Below, piece by piece: positions 16,516-24,790 of a stretch of 64,000 bases of DNA. Source of the stretch: Streptomyces pacificus (lineage in GTDB: Bacteria; Actinomycetota; Actinomycetes; Streptomycetales; Streptomycetaceae); assembly GCF_011766325.1 (NCBI RefSeq), contig NZ_BLLG01000015.1, forward strand, positions 62,001 to 126,000, read 5' to 3'. The notes below the pieces were generated by a model that made no database searches, was not told the DNA's origin, and saw only the letters and a list, made by a program, of their open reading frames with translations. The position numbers were made by a program, and so were the translations under genes. Each line of letters opens with the position of its first letter. The first letter of the stretch is position 1.

Positions 16516-16965
16516 TCAGCCCGGTTCGGCTGCCGGGGGCACGAGCTGGGTGAGGGCCCGGGCGGCGACGCGGTAGCCGAGTGCGCCCAGGCCCATGACC
16601 ACACCCGCGGCGAGCGGGGCGGTGACGGACATATGGCGAAAGCTCTCGCGCGCCCAGACGTTGGACAGGTGCACCTCCACCCAGGGCGGCCCGAAGTCGG
16701 CCAGTGCGTCCCGCAGCCCCCAGCCGGCGATCATCAGTGCCCCGGGATTGACCAGTGCGCCGACCGCGTCGCGGTGCCGCTGGAGCACGTCGATCAACTC
16801 GCCCTCGCCGTTGCGCTGTTCGGCGACCAGCCGCCAGCCGCGGCCGGAGACCTCCTCGGCCACCTCGGCCTCGATGCGGGCCAGTGTGGTGGTGCCGTAG
16901 ATCTCCGGCTGGCGGGTGCCGAGCGTGCCGAGGTTGGGGCCGTTGAGCAGTAGCACATGGCTCAT
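16516..16965 (-). CDS. Type II 3-dehydroquinate dehydratase homologue (RifJ-like aminoDHQ dehydratase)
   Basis: A 149-residue AroQ-fold protein. NGPNLGTLGTRQPEIYG carries Arg18 and catalytic Tyr23, VNPGA includes Asn73, and EVHLSNVWARESFRHMS is well conserved. However, the usual YTHTS loop after NPGA is replaced by LMIAG (residues 77-81), losing a normally conserved substrate-contacting His. The start overlaps the AP3 stop by ATGA. In AHBA clusters this enzyme (RifJ, MmcF) converts 5-deoxy-5-amino-3-dehydroquinate to the aminoshikimate substrate of AHBA synthase. The loop change could tune it for the amino substrate or signal altered activity. Confidence 0.87.
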   Translation of the reverse strand: MSHVLLLNGPNLGTLGTRQPEIYGTTTLARIEAEVAEEVSGRGWRLVAEQRNGEGELIDVLQRHRDAVGALVNPGALMIAGWGLRDALADFGPPWVEVHLSNVWARESFRHMSVTAPLAAGVVMGLGALGYRVAARALTQLVPPAAEPG

Positions 16966-18344
16966 TCCCGCTCCCCCTCGCCGGCGCCCAGGACGACCGC
17001 GCCGTCGAGCCCCAGCGGCCGGATGCCGATCGAGGCGAGCACGGTCGGCGCCACGTCCACCATGTCGAACGGCTCTTGCTGCACCCCGGAGGCCTTCCTC
17101 GGGACATGGGCGCCGCGCCGGTAGAACACGGCGTTCTCCCGGGTGTGAGTGCCGGTCAGCACGTCGGAGCGAAGCTGGGCCGTGCCCTCCCAGCCGCCCC
17201 GCAGCTGCACACCCGGCGCGGGCAGGGCCAGGAGATCCGCCGCATGGCCGGCCAGCGGGCCCCGGTACAGCTCGGCGGACCGGTACACCGCGGAGACCAG
17301 CAGGGGACCGTCCACCTCGGCACCGACGCGATCCTGGTCGCAGCGCAGCGCGGCCAGTTCGGCGGCGATCTCCTCGGCCAGCTCCTCTGCCTCGGAGTCG
17401 GTGAGCCCGCCCCCCGGGAAACGGTCCTTGCGGTGCAGGTAGATCCGCGCGGGATCGAGGGCGAAGGCGCGGGTGCGGGCGTCGAGTCCGGCCGCGAGCC
17501 TGGGCGCTGCGCTCGGCGACGCCAGGTGACCGGCCTCCCGCAGCCAGGAGTTGACGTAGAACTGCCGGTCGGCCGGGCCGAAGCCGTGGTCACTGACGAG
17601 GAAGAGCTCGTCGTCGTCCCGGCACCGGTCGACGAGCCGGCCGACGCAGGAGTCGACCAGCCGGTAGAAGTCCCGTACAGCCGGGTGCAGCGGGTCGGCG
17701 GGGTCGGCCACCGCCCGCCACAGGAAGTGGTGCACCCGGTCGGTCTCCGTGATGACCGCCACGCCCAGGTCCCACGGCTCGTGGGTGAGCAGGTGCTCCA
17801 TGGCGTCGGTGCGCGCCCGCAACGCCCGTGCCGCCCGGCCGAGGAACCCTTCCGGGTCCTTGGCCACGTCGCCGACCTCGACGTCCAGCTCGTAGCCGAA
17901 GCCGCGGAGCACCGGAAGCAGCCGTGCCGGGGCGACCGCGTGCTCCATCCGGGGCGCCACGAATCCGGAGACCACGACGCAGTCGGCGGCCGGCGCGGGA
18001 TAGGTGCCGGGGACGTTGAGGCACATGGTGCGGCCGCCCGCCGCAGCGGTCAGCGCCCACAGCGGGGGCCGGCGCAACTGCATCAGGTTCGGGAAGTGGA
18101 TCCGGTAGTCCGCGTCGGGCACGAGGTCGATGAAGCCGAAGATGCCGTGCCGGCCGGGGTTGGTCCCGGTGAGGAACGTGGCCCAGGAGGTCGAGCTGAT
18201 CTCCGGTACCGGAGCGCGCAGTCGGGCGCAGTAGCCCTCGGCGAGCAGCTCGCCGACGCGGGGCAGCACCCCTTCCGCGGCGAGTTCGGCCAGCAGGGTG
18301 TGCGGCATTCCGTCCAGCCCGACGATCAGGGCGCGCTCGGCCAT
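16962..18344 (-). CDS. Alkaline-phosphatase-superfamily enzyme 3
   Basis: A 460-residue member of the same family as the two other AP-superfamily genes here. Visible elements are Asp11 (GLDGMPHT), the nucleophile region EISSTSWATFLTG where Ser50 aligns with the Thr of the other two, GRHGIFGF, TETDRVHHFLW and LVSDHGFGP. The Thr-to-Ser exchange may alter the leaving-group preference. The ATG at 18344 has GGAGA eight bases upstream. It starts 18 bases after the ACP 2 stop and overlaps the dehydroquinase start, so all are one operon. Pairing with an ACP mirrors the arrangement at 891-2761. Confidence 0.85.
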   Translation of the reverse strand: MAERALIVGLDGMPHTLLAELAAEGVLPRVGELLAEGYCARLRAPVPEISSTSWATFLTGTNPGRHGIFGFIDLVPDADYRIHFPNLMQLRRPPLWALTAAAGGRTMCLNVPGTYPAPAADCVVVSGFVAPRMEHAVAPARLLPVLRGFGYELDVEVGDVAKDPEGFLGRAARALRARTDAMEHLLTHEPWDLGVAVITETDRVHHFLWRAVADPADPLHPAVRDFYRLVDSCVGRLVDRCRDDDELFLVSDHGFGPADRQFYVNSWLREAGHLASPSAAPRLAAGLDARTRAFALDPARIYLHRKDRFPGGGLTDSEAEELAEEIAAELAALRCDQDRVGAEVDGPLLVSAVYRSAELYRGPLAGHAADLLALPAPGVQLRGGWEGTAQLRSDVLTGTHTRENAVFYRRGAHVPRKASGVQQEPFDMVDVAPTVLASIGIRPLGLDGAVVLGAGEGERE

Positions 18345-18362
18345 GTCTGCTGTCTCCGTTCG

Positions 18363-18629
18363 TCAGGTGGTGGGCGTGCTGCTGCGGTCCATGCGGTCCA
18401 TGACGTAGGCGGCAAGCAGATCAAGGTCGTCGATCAGCTTGATCGAGAGGTCCTCGTCGGCGATCTCCACCCCGAATTCGCTCTCGACCCAGATCAGGAA
18501 CTCGATCGTGTTGATCGAGTCGAGCCCCAGTGCCTGCACGAGCCCCTGGTCGGGGACGTCGGACGGCTCGACGGACAGTTCAAGTGAGTCCACGAGTACC
18601 GTGCGCAACCGGGCCTTTGTCTCTTCCAC
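18363..18629 (-). CDS. Acyl carrier protein 2
   Basis: An 88-residue ACP with Ser38 in GLDSINTIEF as the phosphopantetheine site. It differs from ACP 1 by only a few residues over the first 75 positions; the C-terminal tails are unrelated. GTG at 18629 is preferred because AAAGGA lies nine bases upstream and the protein then begins at the same point as ACP 1 (EETKARLR). It opens the minus-strand unit followed by AP3, dehydroquinase and AP2. The near identity points to recent duplication or ongoing conversion, and each copy sits beside an AP-superfamily gene. Confidence 0.92.
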   Translation of the reverse strand: MEETKARLRTVLVDSLELSVEPSDVPDQGLVQALGLDSINTIEFLIWVESEFGVEIADEDLSIKLIDDLDLLAAYVMDRMDRSSTPTT

Positions 18630-19309
18630 GGCGGAGCGTCCTTTCAGGGGGGGAGCGCGAACCGGACGACGAGCGGAGGTGCGGGGGAAGGCATCCAGGA
18701 GGGGAGCGGGGAAGTCCGCGCGGGCGCCGCCCTCGCGCGGCCCCGCGAGACCGGCCCAGGCGACCGCCGTCCTGCGAGGAACCGCGAACGGGCGGCGGGG
18801 GAATGTGACCGGGGCATCGTCGGGTGTCCTGGTGGGGCACCACGATAGGGGGAATTGCATGCCGGTTCGGCTGCGTATTCTGGCCATTCCTCCGATGCGG
18901 GTGCGACGGCGGATACCGCCCGCCCCGGCGCATTGCGCAGCGGTGTCCCGGCCGGGGGCCGGCCTTCGCCCCTGTGGGGGTGGCAGAAAAACAACCGCGC
19001 CGGCCCCGGCGGACGCGCCCCTTCGACCGCGGTGTTGACGGCGTTCGGCGGACCTTGCAGGATTTGGACCGCCGGGCGACCCGGGGCGCCCGCCGCAGTC
19101 TGCCCGTTTCCGTCCGCGCAACTCGACCGGGGTCGGACTGGACCCGGAATCCACCACGTCAGCAACGACGCCCAGAGGCGCCCCGCCTCAGCCGGCGAAC
19201 GACGGATCGCCCCTGGGCCGCTGCCTCGTATCCCGGCCCGGACGCCGGTCCCGGCATTCGTCGCCCCATCGCGCGCCGCACACCGACCCAGACGACGAGA
19301 GGCACGCCT
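18630..19309. promoter_or_regulatory. Divergent intergenic region between ACP 2 and AHBA synthase
   Basis: About 680 bases between divergent starts. Open frames crossing it lack family matches and continue only as extensions of the aminotransferase frame. It should contain promoters for both transcription units. A patch around 18840-18890 is relatively AT-rich and is the most promoter-like part, but no specific operator could be assigned. Confidence 0.55.
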
Positions 19310-20476
19310 ATGTCATCCGCTCCGGCCCAGCCCGCCCTGGCGTTCCCCGCGTGGCCGCACGCCGGCGCCGAGGAGCGCGAGGGCCTGCTGCGTGCCCTGG
19401 ACCAGGAGGGCTGGTGGCGCAACGGCGGCAGTGAAGTAGATTGCTTCGAACGCGAGTTCGCCGCACTGCACGGGGCGCCGCACGCCGTCGCCACCACCAA
19501 CGGCACCCACGCCCTCGAACTGGCCCTGTCCGTGCTCGGCGTGGGCCCCGGCGACGAGGTCGTCGTGCCCGCCTTCACCTTCATCGCCTCCTCGCTCGCC
19601 GTCCAGCGCCTCGGCGCGGTCCCGGTGCCCGCCGACGTCCACCCCGACACCTACTGCATCGACGTCGAGGCCACCGCACAGCTCATCACCCCGCGCACCA
19701 AGGCCGTCATGCCGGTGCACATGGCGGGCCAGGTCGCGGACCTCGACGCCCTGGCGGACCTCGCCGGGGCGACCGGCGTCGCCGTGCTCCAGGACGCGGC
19801 GCACGCGCACGCGGCCCGCTGGCAGGGCCGCCGGATGGGCGAGTTCGGGTCGATGGCGGCGTTCAGCTTCCAGAACGGCAAACTGATGACGGCCGGCGAG
19901 GGCGGCGCCCTGCTGCTGCCGGACGGCGAGAGCCACCGGCAGGCGTATCTGCGGCACGGCTGCGGCCGCCCGCCGGGGGACCGGGTCTACGCCCACCTCA
20001 CCCAGGGCTCCAACTACCGTATGAACGAGTTCTCGGCAGCCGTCCTGCGCGCCCAGCTGACGCGGGTGGAAGCGCAGATCGCCGTGCGCGAGCAGCGCTC
20101 GCGCCAACTGGCGGCGGCACTCGCACGGATCCCCGGTGTGGTGCCGCAGGGCCGGGACGAGCGCTGCGACGTGAAGTCGCACTACATGGCCATGATGCGG
20201 CTCCCCGGGGTGACGGCCGAGCGCCGCACCGCCCTGGTGGACGCGCTCAACGGGCACGGCATCCCCGCGTTCGTCGGCTTCCCTCCGGTCTACCGCACGA
20301 CCGGCTACTGGCAGGGGCCGTACTCCGGCGGCGCCGAGGAGATCGGCAAGCGCTGCCCGGTGGCCGAGGAGATCGGCGGCGACTGCGTGTGGCTGCACCA
20401 CCGGGTGCTGCTCGCCGACGCCGCCACCGTGGACCGGCTCGCGGAGGTGCTCGCCGAGGCCGTGGCCCGTATCTGA
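19310..20476 (+). CDS. mitA: AHBA synthase (DegT/DnrJ/EryC1 PLP enzyme), RifK/MitA-like
   Basis: A 388-residue PLP enzyme, the exact length I recall for RifK. Signature stretches shared with AHBA synthases are EGWWRNGGSEV, TNGTHALELAL, VPAFTF, MPVHMAG, LQDAAHAH and SFQNGKLMTAGEGGA, in which Lys191 is the Schiff-base lysine. The ATG at 19310 follows GAGAGG by seven bases. AHBA synthase aromatises 5-amino-5-deoxy-3-dehydroshikimate to 3-amino-5-hydroxybenzoate; with RifL it can also transaminate UDP-3-keto-glucose. It heads a plus-strand unit with the RifM-like phosphatase, a luciferase-like enzyme and others. With no PKS nearby, AHBA is likely used as in mitomycin. Confidence 0.95.
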   Translation: MSSAPAQPALAFPAWPHAGAEEREGLLRALDQEGWWRNGGSEVDCFEREFAALHGAPHAVATTNGTHALELALSVLGVGPGDEVVVPAFTFIASSLAVQRLGAVPVPADVHPDTYCIDVEATAQLITPRTKAVMPVHMAGQVADLDALADLAGATGVAVLQDAAHAHAARWQGRRMGEFGSMAAFSFQNGKLMTAGEGGALLLPDGESHRQAYLRHGCGRPPGDRVYAHLTQGSNYRMNEFSAAVLRAQLTRVEAQIAVREQRSRQLAAALARIPGVVPQGRDERCDVKSHYMAMMRLPGVTAERRTALVDALNGHGIPAFVGFPPVYRTTGYWQGPYSGGAEEIGKRCPVAEEIGGDCVWLHHRVLLADAATVDRLAEVLAEAVARI

Positions 20477-20555
20477 GCCGGCGGCGGGCCGATCCGCCGC
20501 GCACAGGGGGACGCCCCCTCACCTACACCAGAACGACCGGAACGGGGAGCAGCCA

Positions 20556-21209
20556 ATGGCTCAGCGTGAGTTCGCAACGGTGGTCTTCGACCTCGACGGG
20601 GTCCTCATCGACAGCTTCGCCGTCATGCGCCAGGCGTTCGCCCTCGCCTACCGGGAGGCCGTGGGCGAGGGGGAGCCGCCGTTCGAGGAGTACCGCACCC
20701 ACCAGGGCCGCTACTTCCCGGACATCATGCGCCTGATGGGCCTGCCCCCGCAGATGGAGCAGCCCTTCGTCGAGGCCAGCCACCGGCTGATCGCCGAGGT
20801 CGAGGTGTACCCGGACGTACCCCTGCTGCTGAAGCGGCTGCGGGAGTGTGACATCCGCACCGGTATCGCCACCGGGAAGTCCGGGACACGGGCGCGCACC
20901 GTCCTCGAGGTCGTGGGCCTGCTCCCGCTGCTGGACACGGTCGTCGGCAGCGACGAGGTCGCCCGGCCCAAGCCCGCCCCCGACATCGTCCGCGAGGCGC
21001 TGCGCCGGCTCGGCGCCGGACCGGAGGACGCCGTGATGGTGGGGGACGCCACCATCGACATCCAGAGCGGCCGGGCCGCGGGAACGGCAACGGCGGCGGC
21101 GCTGTGGGGGGAGACCGCACCGGATCCACTCCGCGCGGAGCGCCCCGACTTCGTCCTGGACCGCCCCGCCGACCTGCTGGCGCTCGTCCCCGGCGGGACG
21201 GCCCGATGA
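20556..21209 (+). CDS. HAD-superfamily phosphatase, RifM-like
   Basis: A 217-residue HAD phosphatase. Motif I is DLDGVLIDS, motif II/III are IATGKSGTR and RPKPAPD, and motif IV is GDATIDI; the cap is the small helical type of phosphoglycolate phosphatases. ATG at 20556 follows GGGGAG. RifM-type enzymes work with RifL and RifK in supplying the aminosugar for AHBA, and adjacency to AHBA synthase supports that assignment (the mitomycin counterpart is MitJ, from memory). The stop overlaps the next start by ATGA. Confidence 0.88.
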   Translation: MAQREFATVVFDLDGVLIDSFAVMRQAFALAYREAVGEGEPPFEEYRTHQGRYFPDIMRLMGLPPQMEQPFVEASHRLIAEVEVYPDVPLLLKRLRECDIRTGIATGKSGTRARTVLEVVGLLPLLDTVVGSDEVARPKPAPDIVREALRRLGAGPEDAVMVGDATIDIQSGRAAGTATAAALWGETAPDPLRAERPDFVLDRPADLLALVPGGTAR

Positions 21210-22228
21210 GCGCCGGCCCCCGCCCCCGCTGGAGCGTCGTCGCCCCCCAGGGCACCCGTCTCGAACTGGCCGGGTCCAGCGGAGTGGACGCCTGGCGGGC
21301 CTTGGCCGGCACCGCAGCGCTGGCCCGCGGCTACGGATACGACACGGTGTGGCTGGAGGACCGCACGGACACCCTGCCGCGCCGGGAACCCGAGCCGGTG
21401 ACCGAGTGCTGGACCGCGCTCGGCGCCCTCGCCGCGACCGTCCCCGACATCGGCCTGGGCCTGCTCAGCGCGGCCCCGCCGCACCGCAACGCCCTCCTGC
21501 TCGCAAAGCAGGCGGCAGGCGCCGACATCATCTCCGGCGGTCGCTTCACCCTGGGACTGCCCACGGCGCCACAGCTGCCGGAGCACGTCGCCGCGGGCAC
21601 CGCCCGCCCAGGGGCCGGGACCAGGCCCGCCGTCGCCGAGACGATCGAGGCGCTGCGGTCCCTGTGGTCCGGCACCCGCACCACCGTCGACGGCGAAACC
21701 CTCACGCTCGCGGGCGCCCACGCGGTGCCCGTCCCGGTCCAGCCGCGGCTGCCCCTGGTGATCCGTGCGGACGCGGCCCACCCCGCGGCCGCCGGCCTGC
21801 TGCCGGAGGCCGCGGTCCGCGACTGCGCCGCCGTCCAGTGGCAGGGAGATCCGAGCGAAGTGGCCTGCGCGATCGCGGAGTTCGGGCTGCGACGGGAGAA
21901 GCTCGGCCTTGATCCGGCCCGGACGCGGCATGCGCTCCTCGCCGAATGCCGGGTCTTCGGGGACCAGGTGAGCCGGGACCGCTGGCTGTCCACCCCGCAT
22001 GTGGTGGCGTTCTGGAGCCATCACCCCGACCTGCTGGCCCGGCGCAGTCTCTACGGGACCGTCGAGCAGAACCTCGAACGCGCCGGGCGCTACGCCGACG
22101 CCGGAGTGACCGAGTTCGTCCTGTGGTTCCGCGACTACCCGCAGACCGGGAGCCTGCGCCGGGTCGCCGAGGAGATCGCACCGCGGATGCCGGCGCTCGC
22201 CCACGGTACGCACACCGGGGAGGCGTAG
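21206..22228 (+). CDS. Luciferase-like (LLM class) oxidoreductase 2
   Basis: A 340-residue F420/FMN-type TIM-barrel oxidoreductase. GYGYDTVWLEDRTD, VPDIGLGLLSAAPPHRNALLLAKQAA and ISGGRFTLGLPTA fit the methylene-H4MPT-reductase-like branch rather than the branch of the 10660-11763 protein. Start overlaps the HAD stop by ATGA and the next gene begins two bases after its stop, so it is inside a tight operon. The mitomycin cluster also encodes more than one such enzyme. It is a plausible F420-dependent reductase for a late ring-forming step; the substrate is not evident. Confidence 0.85.
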   Translation: MSAGPRPRWSVVAPQGTRLELAGSSGVDAWRALAGTAALARGYGYDTVWLEDRTDTLPRREPEPVTECWTALGALAATVPDIGLGLLSAAPPHRNALLLAKQAAGADIISGGRFTLGLPTAPQLPEHVAAGTARPGAGTRPAVAETIEALRSLWSGTRTTVDGETLTLAGAHAVPVPVQPRLPLVIRADAAHPAAAGLLPEAAVRDCAAVQWQGDPSEVACAIAEFGLRREKLGLDPARTRHALLAECRVFGDQVSRDRWLSTPHVVAFWSHHPDLLARRSLYGTVEQNLERAGRYADAGVTEFVLWFRDYPQTGSLRRVAEEIAPRMPALAHGTHTGEA

Positions 22229-22230
22229 GC

Positions 22231-23826
22231 GTGCCGGCGCCCACCGCCCCCGCCGCCTATCTGTCGGACACCTGGATGTCCCTGGCCGCCGGGCTCCGTC
22301 CCGCACCCGACCCCGGCCGGCGCAGCACTGTCGCCCTCCGCCTGACGGTCACCGACCCGCCCCCCGGGGTCCACACCGCGGTCGACGTGCGCGTCGACCT
22401 CGAGGGCGGCCGGATCGCGGTCACCCCGGCGATCGGCGAGCCGCCCGGGCTGCTGGTCACCCTGCCGTACACCGCTGCGTACACCCTTCTGCTCGGCTCC
22501 GCGCGGCCGCGCGCGGAACTGCTGGAAGGCGGCGACGCCACGATCACCGGCAATTTCAGCCTGCTGTTCTTCATCGACGCGGCGCTGCAACGCGATCGCA
22601 GCGGCCATATCGCCACCCTGCGCGCCGGCACCGCCCCACCGCCGGGACACGCCCCGTGGCACGAGCCGGGGAGCGACGGCCAGGGGACCGGCAGCGTCCA
22701 GGCCGACCGCGAGGCCCTCGCCCGGGCCGCCGACGCCCTGCCCGGTACCCTGCGGGAGCTGCGCCGCGAGGTGGGCACCTCCACCCCGGGAGCGCAGTTC
22801 TACGCCTCCCAGGACGGCAGGGTTCTGGCCGATGCCGGCCTCGGCCTGGCCCGGCCCGGCGTCGCCCTGACAGCGCGGTCCGCGCCCCTGTGGTACTGCT
22901 GCGCTAAGCCGCTGCTCTCGGTCGCGCTCGGCCGGCTGTGGGAAGCCGGGGACTTCGACCCGTATCGTCCGGTCGCCCACTATCTGCCGGAGTTCGGCAC
23001 CAGGGGCAAGTCCCGTATCACCACGATGGAGCTGGTCTGCCACACCGGACCGGTGCCCACGGGACTCGACCCGCTGCACGGGGTGGTGACGGCTCCCGAC
23101 GCGGAGAGGCTGCGGCGCGCCCTCGACGTGCCGGTCCCGGCCGGGCCGCCGGGGGGCCGGCCGGGCATCAACTACAGCCAGTGGTGGGCCTGGTTCGTCC
23201 TCGCCCGGCTGCTGCCCGCGATCGACGGCCGCGACTACGTCTCCTACGTCGAACAGGAGATCCTCCGCCCCTGCGGCATGGACCGCACCCGGGTCTGCCT
23301 GACTCCCGAGGACTATGCGGCGTACGGTGACCGGCTCCCGCTCATCCATGTGTCCAACCTGGGTGACGTACCGCAGCCCACCTACTTCTGGTCGACGCGG
23401 GGTGCCACCACCCGCTGCGTCCCCGGAGTGAACACCCGAGGCCCGCTCAGTGACCTCGGCCGCTTGTTCGAGATGCTGCTGGACGGCGGGGCCGCCCCCG
23501 GCGGGCGCGTCGTGGCGCCGACGACCGTGGCAGCCCTCACCGCCCGCCACCGCACCGGAGTGAACGACCGGTACGGCAACGCCGACTGGGGCTTCGGCCT
23601 CCGGCTCGAATGCCGCACACTCGGCCCCGAATACACCAGTTTCTCGCGTCACGCCTCCCCGCGCTCCTTCGGACACGACGGGCTGTGGACGGCCGTCGCC
23701 TTCGCCGACCCGGAGGCCCGTCTCACCGTGGCCGTCCATCTGAACGGCAAGGTGGAGCACGAGCGGCACGCCGAGCGCATCCTCCGGATCGCCGACGCCG
23801 TCTACCAGGACCTCAAACTCGCCTGA
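22231..23826 (+). CDS. SCP2-like/beta-lactamase-fold protein with Cys in place of catalytic Ser
   Basis: A 531-residue two-part protein. Residues 1-130 resemble an SCP2 sterol-carrier-like domain; residues 180-531 resemble the serine beta-lactamase/esterase fold. The SxxK nucleophile motif reads CCAK (Cys223 to Lys226), so a Cys occupies the Ser position. The second motif is INYSQW and the third GHDG. GTG at 22231 has GGGGAGG seven bases upstream and starts two bases after the preceding stop. A Cys nucleophile suggests acyltransfer chemistry or loss of normal hydrolase function. No role in a known mitosane pathway comes to mind. Confidence 0.78.
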   Translation: MPAPTAPAAYLSDTWMSLAAGLRPAPDPGRRSTVALRLTVTDPPPGVHTAVDVRVDLEGGRIAVTPAIGEPPGLLVTLPYTAAYTLLLGSARPRAELLEGGDATITGNFSLLFFIDAALQRDRSGHIATLRAGTAPPPGHAPWHEPGSDGQGTGSVQADREALARAADALPGTLRELRREVGTSTPGAQFYASQDGRVLADAGLGLARPGVALTARSAPLWYCCAKPLLSVALGRLWEAGDFDPYRPVAHYLPEFGTRGKSRITTMELVCHTGPVPTGLDPLHGVVTAPDAERLRRALDVPVPAGPPGGRPGINYSQWWAWFVLARLLPAIDGRDYVSYVEQEILRPCGMDRTRVCLTPEDYAAYGDRLPLIHVSNLGDVPQPTYFWSTRGATTRCVPGVNTRGPLSDLGRLFEMLLDGGAAPGGRVVAPTTVAALTARHRTGVNDRYGNADWGFGLRLECRTLGPEYTSFSRHASPRSFGHDGLWTAVAFADPEARLTVAVHLNGKVEHERHAERILRIADAVYQDLKLA

Positions 23827-23893
23827 GAGCACCAGCGAACCCCCTCGACCAGCGCCGGATTCCCCGCATTGCGCCGGACCAGAAAGGCCTCCG

Positions 23894-24739
23894 ATGCCAC
23901 AGCAGCCCGCTCCGCCCGTTCTGCCCGTCCCCGACGAGGTCGGTCGGCTCTACGACCGCTATACCGACCTCGGCAGTGCCACGCTGGGTGAGAACCTGCA
24001 CTTCGGGTACTGGGACACCCCGGACAGCCCCGCCCCGCTGGAGGAGGCGACCGACCGGCTGACCGACCTGATGACGGACCGCCTGCACATCGGCCCCGGG
24101 TCCCGGGTGCTGGACCTCGGCTGCGGCACGGGCCGCCCCGCCGTCCGCATCGCCGGCCGCACCGGCGCCGACGTCACCGGAATCTCCATCAGCCGCAAAC
24201 AGGTCGACCGGGCCACGGCACTGGCCGCCGAGCACGACCTGGCGAGCCGGGTCCGCTTCGAACGGGCCGACGCCATGGAACTGCCCTTCGCCGGCGACTC
24301 CTTCGACGCCGTCATCGCCCTGGAGTCCATCATCCACATGCCCGACCGCGCCCACGTCCTGCGGGAGGCGGTCCGGGTACTGCGACCGGGCGGACGGCTC
24401 GTGCTCACCGACTTCTTCGAACGCGCGCCGATCCCCGAATCCGGGCGGCCCGCTGTCGAGCGCTATCTGCGCGAGTTCATGATGACGATGGTCCAGGCGG
24501 AGGACTATCCGCCCCTGCTGCGCCAGGCCGGGCTGTGGTTCGAGGAGCTGACCGACATCAGTGAGCCCACGCTGCGCCGGACCTTCGTCGAGTTGTCCGC
24601 GCGGATCAGCGGCTCCGCGCAGCAACTCGGGTCCGACTACGGCGGCGAACTGGTGGAGCAGTTCAACCCGGCCGACATGACGGACGTCAGCGAGTTCGGC
24701 CATCTCCTCGTCGTGGCCGTGCGGCCGCCCAACCGCTGA
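23894..24739 (+). CDS. SAM-dependent methyltransferase, MitM/RebM type
   Basis: A 281-residue class I methyltransferase. Motif I VLDLGCGTGRPAVRIA is intact, with ADAMELPFAGDSFDAV and VLRPGGRLVLTDFF downstream. The N-terminal YDRYTDLGSATLGENLHFGYW is typical of the group containing RebM and the mitomycin aziridine N-methyltransferase MitM. ATG at 23894 follows AGAAAGG by six bases. It is a plausible aziridine-N or O-methyltransferase for the cluster product. It closes the plus-strand unit from the AHBA synthase and lies just before the exporter. Confidence 0.87.
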   Translation: MPQQPAPPVLPVPDEVGRLYDRYTDLGSATLGENLHFGYWDTPDSPAPLEEATDRLTDLMTDRLHIGPGSRVLDLGCGTGRPAVRIAGRTGADVTGISISRKQVDRATALAAEHDLASRVRFERADAMELPFAGDSFDAVIALESIIHMPDRAHVLREAVRVLRPGGRLVLTDFFERAPIPESGRPAVERYLREFMMTMVQAEDYPPLLRQAGLWFEELTDISEPTLRRTFVELSARISGSAQQLGSDYGGELVEQFNPADMTDVSEFGHLLVVAVRPPNR

Positions 24740-24790
24740 GATGGCGGGATGTAGCCGTCGGCCCGCGAGGCATCGGCACAATAGCGGGCC

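Noticed and set aside
3135..18894. ATTCCTCCG 9-mer present in both divergent intergenic regions (3135-3143 and 18886-18894) as a possible common regulator box
   Set aside because: With about 490 and 680 bases compared, one or more shared 9-mers is expected by chance, and the flanks do not match.
19310..20476. Ansamycin (rifamycin-like) cluster
   Set aside because: AHBA synthase alone would allow it, but no PKS or amide synthase is seen and the ligase, ACP, glycosyltransferase and Mrd genes point to a mitosane.
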